Shown one piece after another: positions 13,429-18,581 of a stretch of 22,114 nt of DNA. A program made the position numbers and the translations under genes. Position 1 is the first letter of the stretch; the number at the start of each line of letters is the position of its first letter. The notes under the pieces were generated by a model. That model was not told where the DNA came from. It saw only the letters and a list, made by a program, of their open reading frames with translations, and searched no databases. The stretch comes from a virus: the IMG/VR virus record IMGVR_UViG_3300042260_000231, positions 1 through 22,114 of that record, one strand, 5' to 3'.

Positions 13429-15020
13429 TATGCTCTTGCCATTGTTATAATTGCGTTAGTACTCAAAATTGTTGTTGATACGGACACCGCGTTCTTAAGT
13501 GCGTTCTTTGTTACCTTTAGTGGGTCAATTACTCCCATCTTGTACATGTCACCGGACTGCATTCTCTTAATATCGAATCCATTAGTATAGCCTTGTATAC
13601 CATCCATAAGTTCATAACCGTCTAGGCCTGCGTTCTCAAATATCTGTAGCAACGGTGCTTGGATCGATCTTGCCACAACATGCATCGCAGCGTACTGCTC
13701 AGCGCTGATGTCCTCGATCATGTCGTCAGCGTCTGCAATGATCGCGTACGACTCATTAAATAACGCCACTCCGCCACCTGGCAAGATACCTTCCTCTAGT
13801 GCTGAACGTACCGCGCACACCGCGTCGTCGACTCTATCTTTTCTTTCCTTTTGTTCGATGTCTGAGTTTCCTCCAACGTGTATTACAGCTATTCCTCCAG
13901 TTAAACTAGCAATTCTTTCCTTGATAAAGTCTTGATCGTTCTTTTTATTACTCAAGTCGTGAGCCTGCCACAACTGAGCAACCCTTTCGTTTACCGCTTC
14001 GTTAGTTTCCTCTGACTTTACAATAGAAGCCGATTCCCTTCCAACGATTACTCTTTTGGCTTTGCCTAAGGATTCAACCGTCATTAAACTTAAATCGTCT
14101 CCAGTTTGCTCTGAGAAGTATTTTGCCCCTACCGCTAAGGCAATGTCACTCATCAATTCATTGCGCTTGTAGCCAAACTCTGGCGGCGTAATGTTACAGA
14201 ACTTAAGTCCTTTCTGTACAACGTTGATTGCCAGCGTGTTAATCACATTTTGACTACAAGGCCCAATGATAAGTAATTTTTTATTGGTTTGAATAACGTC
14301 TCTAAGTACGTTTTCAATTGATAGGATGTTATTAATCTCCTGATCAGTAACTAGAATATGCACGTCGTCTAATATACACTCGTCCTTTCTGTGGTCGTTC
14401 ACAAATAGCGGAGACGTGTATCCCCTGTTTATTTTGATACCGTCCGTAAATTCACAGTACGTATCTGCTGTCTGAGAGTTCTCTACTGTAACAATACCAT
14501 TATCTCCGACCTTATTGTACGCATCCGATATTAAGTCTCCAATCTCAGAGTCGTTGTTAGCAGATATTGACGCTACGTTGTTTAACGTCTTACCTGTTAC
14601 TTTTTTTGAACGCTTCTCTAGTCTCTTAATAAGATTGTTTGTTGTCGTGTTGATGTGACGGATCACCTCTGTGGTGTTCAGGCTGTCTTTGATTAGGTCT
14701 ATTCCGTTGTTTACGAATGCTTCTGTAAGTACTACTGAGGTTGTGGTTCCGTCACCAGCTGTATTTGCTGTATTAGATGAAGCTTCCTTTACCATTCTTA
14801 CAGCTAAATTTTCAATAGGATCTGCTAGGTCAATACTCTTACTTACAGTGTATCCATCCTTGGTTACTGTAATTCCTCTTGTAAAGTCGCTAGATTCGAT
14901 TAAAACTGTTTTACCTCTTGGTCCTAACGTGCTTTTTACAGCTTTTGATATCTTAGTTATTCCGCTAACTAACTTATCCCTCGCTTCTTTATCAAAGCTT
15001 AATTCTTTTATTGTTGTCAT
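13428..15020 (-). CDS. groL: Chaperonin GroEL (phage-encoded)
   Basis: A 530-residue group I chaperonin. ATP-site motifs are intact: LGPRGKT (32-38), KDGYTV (54-59), GDGTTT (89-94, with D90), and the catalytic aspartate D399 in RVDDA, followed by EEGILPGGGVAL and VIDPLKVT (497-504). The apical region keeps part of the substrate/GroES-binding hydrophobic surface (GYTSPLF, 200-206). It ends at MARA without the Gly-Gly-Met tail that lines the bottom of the bacterial cavity. It would form a 14-mer folding chamber, presumably for phage capsid or fibre proteins. The promoter is visible 18 nt spaced at 15043-15072. The gene heads an operon with an unknown protein and groES. Confidence 0.95.
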   Translation of the reverse strand: MTTIKELSFDKEARDKLVSGITKISKAVKSTLGPRGKTVLIESSDFTRGITVTKDGYTVSKSIDLADPIENLAVRMVKEASSNTANTAGDGTTTSVVLTEAFVNNGIDLIKDSLNTTEVIRHINTTTNNLIKRLEKRSKKVTGKTLNNVASISANNDSEIGDLISDAYNKVGDNGIVTVENSQTADTYCEFTDGIKINRGYTSPLFVNDHRKDECILDDVHILVTDQEINNILSIENVLRDVIQTNKKLLIIGPCSQNVINTLAINVVQKGLKFCNITPPEFGYKRNELMSDIALAVGAKYFSEQTGDDLSLMTVESLGKAKRVIVGRESASIVKSEETNEAVNERVAQLWQAHDLSNKKNDQDFIKERIASLTGGIAVIHVGGNSDIEQKERKDRVDDAVCAVRSALEEGILPGGGVALFNESYAIIADADDMIEDISAEQYAAMHVVARSIQAPLLQIFENAGLDGYELMDGIQGYTNGFDIKRMQSGDMYKMGVIDPLKVTKNALKNAVSVSTTILSTNAIITMARA

Positions 15021-15042
15021 TTTAATTAGATTTAATTATGGG

Positions 15043-15072
15043 CAAATATACACATTATTTATTAAAAACAAA
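15043..15072 (-). promoter_or_regulatory. Promoter of the groEL operon
   Basis: Read leftward, TTTG (15069-15072) is followed after 18 nt by TATATTTG (15043-15050), an excellent fit to the Bacteroidota -33/-7 consensus. The start codon is 22 nt downstream of the -7 box. The -33 element lies in the T-tract of the upstream terminator. Confidence 0.8.
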
Positions 15073-15093
15073 AAGCACCTTAACAGGTGCTTT
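15061..15093 (-). terminator. Intrinsic terminator upstream of groEL
   Basis: Read leftward, a perfect 9-bp stem AAAGCACCT / AGGTGCTTT (15085-15093 with 15072-15080) with a 4-nt loop is followed by a T-rich tract (TTTTTGTTTTTAAT). It should end transcripts from the methionine-rich gene and its upstream partner and so insulate the groEL operon. Confidence 0.85.
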
Positions 15094-15125
15094 AGTCAGT
15101 AGAAATTTAATCTTTGCACGGATAA

Positions 15126-15302
15126 TTACTTCTTTTTTCCTTTCATAAAGGACATCGGTTTAATGCCAGCAGCCATTTTCATAGCCATTGCCATTTCCAT
15201 AGCATCTTCCATTAAATCCTTTGATTCTTTCATTGCTTTCTTGGCCTTAGCCATCTTGTACAACCCGATCTCTTGAGTTGGCATTGGTTTGTTTATTCCC
15301 AT
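15126..15302 (-). CDS. Methionine-rich small protein (58 aa)
   Basis: The translation starts MGINKPMPTQEIGLYKMAKA and ends in MSFMKGKKK. Twelve of 58 residues are Met, most concentrated between residues 31 and 43 (MEDAMEMAMAMKM) in a predicted amphipathic helix with Lys-rich flanks. It overlaps the preceding gene by 10 bp and ends before the terminator at 15061-15093. Alternating Met could bind soft metals or hydrophobic partners (as in signal-recognition M domains), but this is speculative. No family is recognised, though the 'MPxKxxGxKK'-type end recalls other tiny phage virion proteins. Confidence 0.6.
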   Translation of the reverse strand: MGINKPMPTQEIGLYKMAKAKKAMKESKDLMEDAMEMAMAMKMAAGIKPMSFMKGKKK

Positions 15303-15433
15303 CGTATGTGTAGACTTATAAATGTTAGATATATTATTAGCTCTGCGTAATCGAACTCTTCATCCTTTGCGTAGTATCCCCATCCAATTGCTGGTCCGAT
15401 ATTGTGTCGTAATTGAAGTTCTATTTCTGTCAT
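15293..15433 (-). CDS. Small unknown protein (46 aa)
   Basis: The translation begins MTEIELQLRHNIGPAIGWGY and includes YAKDEEFDYAELIIYLTFIS. Acidic and aromatic. The -7 box TACCTTTG (15438-15445 read leftward) ends only 4 nt before the ATG, so the mRNA may be leaderless. It overlaps the methionine-rich gene by 10 bp, which suggests coupling. No function can be given. Confidence 0.5.
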   Translation of the reverse strand: MTEIELQLRHNIGPAIGWGYYAKDEEFDYAELIIYLTFISLHIRWE

Positions 15434-15437
15434 GGTA

Positions 15438-15445
15438 CAAAGGTA
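15438..15445 (-). promoter_or_regulatory. -7 promoter box immediately before a start codon
   Basis: Read leftward this is TACCTTTG, matching TAnnTTTG, 4 nt before the ATG at 15433. No -33 element is visible at the usual distance; operator-like repeats lie upstream at 15476-15516. Confidence 0.5.
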
Positions 15446-15475
15446 GTAAAATTTATTTGATTGTTATTACACACA

Positions 15476-15516
15476 AAATGTCTAGAAATGTCTAGAATCT
15501 CGCACATTTAGACATT
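15476..15516. promoter_or_regulatory. Operator-like repeats: two direct, one inverted
   Basis: AAATGTCTAGA occurs at 15476-15486 and again at 15486-15496, exactly one helical turn apart, and an inverted copy (ATTTAGACATT) lies at 15506-15516. They sit just behind the -7 box of the gene at 15433, where a repressor or activator would bind. Confidence 0.5.
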
Positions 15517-15540
15517 CATATAATAACGGCAATTATCGCC

Positions 15541-15603
15541 GGTATTTGCCAACATATTATACACTATACGGCATTTTTGTTGGTATTAACCAACATATTA
15601 TAC
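15541..15603. repeat. Two 22-bp direct repeats in a regulatory gap
   Basis: A 22-bp unit beginning GGTATT and ending CCAACATATTATAC, differing only at two central bases, occurs at 15541-15562 and 15582-15603. The second copy is preceded by TT, making TTGGTATTAACCAA an inverted repeat. Each copy is followed by a loosely conserved GCATTTTT. They look like protein-binding iterons or promoter modules of unknown kind. Confidence 0.6.
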
Positions 15604-15637
15604 GTTCTTGCGTATAAAAGTGTAGTATGTCGCATTT

Positions 15638-15874
15638 TTATATGTACTTACGTATAACTTTAAATGTTTTTTTAATATCTGTTATCTCCATCTTCTTTCC
15701 TAATGTTGTAGGTAAGAATGCAATAGTAAATCCGTGGTTACCATAAAAGAAGTCTTCCTCTTGTATTCTATTACCATTCACTGTTTCAAGGTAAATCCAA
15801 GGATAGTTACCTGCGAGTTCTATCTCTATGCCTATTCTTTTTAGTCTTTTGATTAATCTTTCTAATACGTCCAT
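15638..15874 (-). CDS. Unknown small protein (78 aa)
   Basis: The protein starts MDVLERLIKRLKRIGIEIEL and continues AGNYPWIYLETVNGNRIQEE with a second FTIAFLPTTL strand and a helical end (DIKKTFKVIRKYI). This alpha-beta pattern with 'GNYPWIYLxxVNGxxVxExFxxxHGFTIAF' is familiar from small phage proteins of unknown role. It begins 19 bp after the terminator-like hairpin of the tRNA cluster and ends in the repeat-rich gap. Confidence 0.65.
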   Translation of the reverse strand: MDVLERLIKRLKRIGIEIELAGNYPWIYLETVNGNRIQEEDFFYGNHGFTIAFLPTTLGKKMEITDIKKTFKVIRKYI

Positions 15875-15892
15875 ATCTTTATTGATTATTAA

Positions 15893-15936
15893 AAAACATC
15901 GGCGCCCGGGACATCCCGAGCCTAAACCGATGTTTT
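15893..15936 (-). terminator. Hairpin terminator after the tRNA cluster
   Basis: Read leftward, AAAACATCGG (15927-15936) pairs perfectly with CCGATGTTTT (15893-15902). The 24-nt interior can fold into a second stem (GGG/CCC). The 3' arm runs into TTTTTTAATAA. It should stop transcripts from the tRNA genes before the next coding gene. Confidence 0.65.
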
Positions 15937-15944
15937 AGTAAACG

Positions 15945-15985
15945 ACCTACCCTGGGACGCTGTTCTTATGCATCGCGTGGTAGGT
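15945..15985 (-). ncRNA. Small structured element between tRNA and terminator
   Basis: Read leftward, ACCTACC (15979-15985) pairs with GGTAGGT (15945-15951), and inside this ACGC pairs with GCGT. It is not a tRNA (no T-loop). It may be a processing or trailer structure of the tRNA transcript or a small RNA. Confidence 0.35.
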
Positions 15986-15993
15986 ACTGTTTG

Positions 15994-16067
15994 TGGTCCC
16001 GCATGGGCTCGAACCATGGACCTACTGATTATGAGTCAGACGCTCTAACCAACTGAGCTACAGGACC
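15994..16067 (-). tRNA. tRNA with CAU anticodon (Met, or Ile2)
   Basis: A complete cloverleaf of 74 nt including the discriminator A. The acceptor stem is GGTCCTG/CGGGACC, the D-arm contains AGCTCAGTTGGTTAGAGC, the anticodon loop is CTCATAA (anticodon CAU), and the T-arm is CATGG TTCGAGC CCATG. CCA is not encoded. Without tools I cannot separate elongator Met from the Ile tRNA whose C34 is modified to lysidine. It is the downstream member of a two-gene leftward cluster. Confidence 0.93.
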
Positions 16068-16190
16068 GGTTTGCTTTTTTAGACGACGTCGAGAAAGCTA
16101 ACTCTATCTCCTATACGATGAGAACAGTTACTTTGAGCATTGTCAAGAGGCTTACTGTGTATTACGATCCCCTCGCGAGCGGGGCTGCTG

Positions 16191-16270
16191 CAATTGAGGT
16201 GAGATTCGAACTCACGTGTCGCCAGTATGTTTTTCAATACTGGCTGCCTATGCCACTCAGCCACTCAATC
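16191..16270 (-). tRNA. tRNA-like gene with abnormal anticodon arm (Ser UGA or Phe GAA)
   Basis: Acceptor stem GATTGAG/CTCAATT (top pair G-U), a D-arm of the serine/leucine kind (GGCTGAGTGGC...AGGC), a perfect T-arm (GTGAG TTCGAAT CTCAC) and discriminator G are all present. The anticodon arm is odd: an 8-bp stem (GCCAGTAT/ATACTGGC) with an 8-nt loop TGAAAAAC, about six nucleotides more than normal. The Ser reading (ATTGAAA, UGA) would need a 5-nt insertion; the Phe reading (TTGAAAA, GAA) a 3-nt insertion. The variable loop is only 5 nt, so the long arm of a true tRNA-Ser is missing. It may be decayed, specialised, or a frameshift-type tRNA. Confidence 0.7.
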
Positions 16271-16297
16271 TCCATGCTGTATTATCCGGCTACAGCA

Positions 16298-16519
16298 TCA
16301 GCCCACTACTTTTATTACGTTACCATTCCTTCCGATCACGACCGTAAGGTCGAACTGCTTGTCCAGGTAGTTCATTATCTCGTGAATATCCCCGTTCATG
16401 AATATCATGTGGAAGTGAGTGAAGTGAATGTTCTTTCCTAACTTTTCCATGAAGTATTTATGAAACCAACTCACTGGCATGTCATTCTGGGTTCGTAGTT
16501 TAATGTACTCTTCTTTCAT
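16298..16519 (-). CDS. Unknown small protein (73 aa)
   Basis: The protein begins MKEEYIKLRTQNDMPVSWFH and contains HFTHFHMIFMNGDIHEIMNY followed by LDKQFDLTVVIGRNGNVIKV. A mixed alpha-beta small domain; the three spaced His residues (about 32-37) have no known role. The -7 box TATATTTG (16524-16531 read leftward) ends 4 nt before the ATG, suggesting a leaderless message that could continue into the tRNA cluster. No family is recognised. Confidence 0.55.
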   Translation of the reverse strand: MKEEYIKLRTQNDMPVSWFHKYFMEKLGKNIHFTHFHMIFMNGDIHEIMNYLDKQFDLTVVIGRNGNVIKVVG

Positions 16520-16523
16520 TGGA

Positions 16524-16531
16524 CAAATATA
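16524..16531 (-). promoter_or_regulatory. -7 promoter box 4 nt before a start codon
   Basis: Read leftward TATATTTG, a match to TAnnTTTG. Because transcription normally starts a few bases downstream of this box, the message would begin at or next to the ATG at 16519. Confidence 0.5.
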
Positions 16532-16535
16532 TAAA

Positions 16536-16739
16536 TTATTTTCTAGTGTCGCAAGGCCTTGTTGAAAAAAATCTGTAGTCGCTGTAGTCGTAGTCGTTGA
16601 CTATCTCCTTCTCAAGTGGTAACAAGTCTTTATTCTGTCGGACTGCGTTGTTTATTACCCTACGTGTCGTTCTCCAGTAAAGGGCCCTGCGCCCTTTTGG
16701 GTTGTCCTTCATTATCGGTTTCTTTGTGGATCTGCTCAT
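16536..16739 (-). CDS. Small basic protein with NDYDYSDYRFF motif (67 aa)
   Basis: It starts MSRSTKKPIMKDNPKGRRAL and includes YWRTTRRVINNAVRQNKDLL followed by KEIVNDYDYSDYRFF. The pattern of a basic helical part then 'xxVNDYDYxDYRF' is one I know from many small phage proteins of unknown function. Strongly basic N-terminus and acidic/aromatic C-terminus. It is the rightmost gene of the leftward structural block before the intergenic hub. Confidence 0.65.
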   Translation of the reverse strand: MSRSTKKPIMKDNPKGRRALYWRTTRRVINNAVRQNKDLLPLEKEIVNDYDYSDYRFFSTRPCDTRK

Positions 16740-16972
16740 AATAAAAATTGTTAGATATGTGTGGTGTTTATGTTATATATAGATATACGAGATGGGGTAC
16801 CAAAACGAAAACGACTTAAATTTCAAGGGTGGGGGTGCAATTTCACTGACTTTTCTGAAATTTTTTGGCTTTTTTGGGCTTACCCACTAGCTTCCACACT
16901 AGCTTCCCCATTACGCGCGCGTATGCGCTGGTACGTACGTGTACGCGTAGGGCTGTTACGTTCGTTTATTTT
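16740..16972. other. Intergenic region with tandem repeat and alternating purine-pyrimidine tracts
   Basis: No convincing gene. It holds a G-rich run near 16826-16838, a tandem 11-bp repeat CACTAGCTTCC (16885-16895 and 16897-16907), and two alternating pyrimidine-purine tracts (16912-16928 and 16932-16949), including the 10-bp palindrome ACGCGCGCGT. Such tracts can form Z-DNA and are striking in AT-rich phage DNA. Confidence 0.5.
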
Positions 16973-17470
16973 CTAATCAATACCTAATCGCATTCCATCT
17001 CTATAAAAGTAATCGTCCGCTTGGTTCTTAAAGTCTTTAGATACTTCTCTTTTCTTTTGTTTGTATTCTATTTGCCATTGTTTAATCGCTTCCTTATTCT
17101 TTATATAGTATTCTTTTCGTCTCTGTCTAACGTGGTCTATATTGTTTCTTATATAGTTGTTATTACTTTCTCTTACTTTGTCTTTATTCTTTATCTTATA
17201 TTCTTTATCATAGATTCTCTTGGCTTCTTTATTCTTATCTCTCTTTGCTTTTAATTTATCTTTATTAGCTTCATTGTATTCTATTCTCTTATTCTTGTTA
17301 TTTAAATAATATTCCTTTTGTTTTTGTTTAATTTCATATTCTGTCAATTTAGGTTTTGTTCTTACGCTTCTGCATTGTTTACAATCTGGCCGAATACCAT
17401 CCTTTTTTGTCTTATCTATACCAAAATGGATTTCGTCTTTTTCAATTTTACATTTTGTACAAGTTCTCAT
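16973..17470 (-). CDS. Zinc-ribbon, lysine-rich repeat protein related to HNH endonucleases but without the HNH domain
   Basis: A 165-residue protein with an N-terminal zinc ribbon (C4-x2-C7 and C30-x2-C33; RTCTKCKIEKDEIHFGIDKT...DCKQC), then Lys/Asn/Tyr-rich repeats of the form YYLNNKNKRIEYNEANKDK and YYIKNKEAIKQWQIEYKQKK. This front end is typical of phage HNH endonucleases, where it precedes the catalytic domain. Here no His-Asn-His core follows and the protein stops at FYRDGMRLGID. It may be a degenerate mobile endonuclease or a DNA-binding remnant. A -7 box (17493-17500) lies upstream. It is flanked by intergenic DNA on both sides, as expected for a mobile insertion. Confidence 0.65.
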   Translation of the reverse strand: MRTCTKCKIEKDEIHFGIDKTKKDGIRPDCKQCRSVRTKPKLTEYEIKQKQKEYYLNNKNKRIEYNEANKDKLKAKRDKNKEAKRIYDKEYKIKNKDKVRESNNNYIRNNIDHVRQRRKEYYIKNKEAIKQWQIEYKQKKREVSKDFKNQADDYFYRDGMRLGID

Positions 17471-17492
17471 TTTATATTTTTTTTAGTTTATG

Positions 17493-17500
17493 CAAAGATA
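17493..17500 (-). promoter_or_regulatory. -7 promoter box for the zinc-ribbon gene
   Basis: Read leftward TATCTTTG, the same octamer as in the palindrome at 12216-12231, 22 nt before the ATG at 17470. No -33 element at the normal distance. Confidence 0.45.
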
Positions 17501-18108
17501 AAAAGTAATAAATTATGAATGATAAGCATACAAACGTACATATTTATGTCAATCCCTGACAACTTTGAAACAGAACGTCATAGCGCTAGCCCGCACCAAT
17601 AAAGACTTCGTCTTAATTTATGCCGAAATGCCACGTGAATCCCTATATAGCGCTATATATATTTATATATATTTTATATTTTTAAAAAATTCTATTTAGG
17701 ATAGTAAAATTTGACATATCGGCATTTATCAATATAAATAACTAATAATCAAGCAGTTAGTCCATGACAATTTTTTTTTGTCACGTCATGGGTCAGCATA
17801 ATTCCAGTGTTTACGGGACTTCCCGCGTCATTTGAGTATTTGCGTGACTTGGTTTATAATATAATATACACGCGCATATACACGCAGGTTCTAAATAGCC
17901 ACAGTCCAATCCCATCACTCCCAGATCCACAACTAAGCAAATACGATACGTAAATGACTGAAAATGAACAACATATCCAAACTTCGTTGAGATTCTGTAC
18001 ATTATCAGCAGTATTGTGTACTTTCTATTGTCAATTTCACATCAAAATTCGCAATTCACTGAGAATGTCATAAAAATGCATACAAAAGTGAATTTTTTTT
18101 AATTTTTA
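17501..18108. other. Non-coding divergent hub, possible replication origin
   Basis: About 600 bp with no convincing gene. It contains a perfect 16-bp palindrome TATATAGCGCTATATA (17644-17659) next to a very AT-rich stretch, bounded by a 7-bp inverted repeat ATGCCGA/TCGGCAT (17620-17626 and 17719-17725). Other elements are nested inverted repeats around a T9 run (CCATGAC 17762-17768 with GTCATGG 17785-17791; TGACAA with TTGTCA inside) and a small AAGAC/GTCTT hairpin near 17602-17614. The switch from leftward to rightward genes occurs here. An origin is plausible but unproven. Confidence 0.45.
18053..18100 (+). terminator. Terminator-like inverted repeat before the early promoter
   Basis: AATTCACT (18053-18060) pairs with AGTGAATT (18087-18094), and the 3' arm is followed by a run of T. 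The 26-nt loop is long, so efficiency is uncertain. It may insulate the rightward promoter that follows. Confidence 0.35.
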
Positions 18109-18140
18109 TTTGGTGGATTGAAATACCCGCCGTATGTTTG
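18109..18140 (+). promoter_or_regulatory. Rightward early promoter
   Basis: TTTG (18109-18112) and TATGTTTG (18133-18140) separated by 20 nt match the Bacteroidota -33/-7 elements. A CCGC...GCGG inverted repeat brackets the -7 box and could be an operator. Transcription would start near 18146, giving an untranslated leader of about 210 nt that contains the hammerhead ribozyme. Confidence 0.72.
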
Positions 18141-18159
18141 CGGTGTTCAAATGAATTGA

Positions 18160-18288
18160 ATGGCTGTGAGTAGCAGTCTCCCGAGAGGGCAACTACTCCA
18201 CGAAAGCAAATAGTTAGTAGTGTGTGCAAGGGAGTTTAAAAACTTTACCGAGCGAGTTTCAGTGCGCGAGTATTGGCTTAGGAAAACA
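18160..18288 (+). ncRNA. Structured leader upstream of the hammerhead ribozyme
   Basis: GAGTAG pairs with CTACTC (near 18169-18200), enclosing a CCC-GAGA-GGG hairpin with a GNRA-type loop. Further on, AAACT/AGTTT (near 18239-18259) encloses another loop. The base composition (more G and C) differs from the AT-rich flanks. There is no open reading frame of note. I recognise no known riboswitch class, but the folding potential suggests a functional RNA domain that is released by the downstream ribozyme. Confidence 0.4.
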
Positions 18289-18345
18289 AAACGTATATGG
18301 CTAACAACTCGCCATACTGATGAGTCGCAGAACGACGAAACGTTT
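18289..18345 (+). ncRNA. Type III hammerhead self-cleaving ribozyme
   Basis: All elements are present in order. Stem III 5' strand AAACGT (18289-18294); cleavage triplet GTA (18293-18295), cut expected after A18295; stem I TATGGC/GCCATA (18296-18301 with 18311-18316) closing a 9-nt loop; core CTGATGA (18317-18323); stem II GTCG/CGAC (18324-18327 with 18333-18336) closing CAGAA; core GAAA (18337-18340), whose last A pairs with T18294; stem III 3' strand CGTTT (18341-18345). Every invariant core base is intact, as are the G10.1-C11.1 and C15.2-G16.2 pairs. The open stem III makes it type III. It lies 13 nt before the first start codon of the rightward operon. Confidence 0.95.
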
Positions 18346-18358
18346 AAATTTAATTATT

Positions 18359-18574
18359 ATGAAAATCTTATCAATTAATGAGTACGCAAAAAAAGTAAAA
18401 TGTATTTTAAGCAATCCTACACTAGAAGAAATTCAAGATTTTGTGGAAGAAAATTATGATATATCAATCTGGGACTATCCTATTGATGAGCTAGAATACG
18501 TGTTAAACGAAGTAAACACAAACGTCTGTTTTGTTAAAGTAGATGACGAGATAAGAATATGCGAACTTAATTAA
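18359..18574 (+). CDS. First gene of the rightward early operon, unknown (71 aa)
   Basis: The start at 18359 is chosen because the in-frame ATG at 18320 lies inside the ribozyme core (the ATG of CTGATGA). The 71-residue product starts MKILSINEYAKKVKCILSNP and is acidic, with a helix (LEEIQDFVEENYDISIW), a second helix (IDELEYVLNEVNTNV) and a final strand pair (CFVKVDDEIRIC). No family is recognised. Its message should be produced with a 5'-hydroxyl end after ribozyme cleavage 64 nt upstream of the ATG, which may alter stability or translation. Confidence 0.65.
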   Translation: MKILSINEYAKKVKCILSNPTLEEIQDFVEENYDISIWDYPIDELEYVLNEVNTNVCFVKVDDEIRICELN

Positions 18575-18581
18575 CAAAACA

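Noticed and set aside
15434-15637. CRISPR array
   Set aside because: Only two 22-bp repeats with a short AT-rich spacer and no further copies; this looks like regulatory repeats, not an array.
16079-16264. Minus-strand open frame of 61 codons
   Set aside because: It runs through the tRNA-like gene at 16191-16270; the apparent protein is a translation of RNA-gene sequence.
16761-16976. Open frame of 71 codons on the plus strand across the alternating purine-pyrimidine tract
   Set aside because: It translates repeats and Z-like DNA (PLASTLASPLRARMRW), is isolated on this strand, and has no promoter box of the right form.
17811-18002. Open frame of 63 codons on the minus strand in the hub
   Set aside because: The product (MYRISTKFGYVVHFQSF...) has no recognisable pattern, overlaps inverted repeats and has no promoter box or coupled neighbour; better explained as chance in non-coding DNA.
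18320-18358. N-terminal extension of the first early gene starting at 18320
   Set aside because: The ATG lies in the CTGATGA core of the hammerhead ribozyme, so the extension reads RNA structure; 18359 is the better start.
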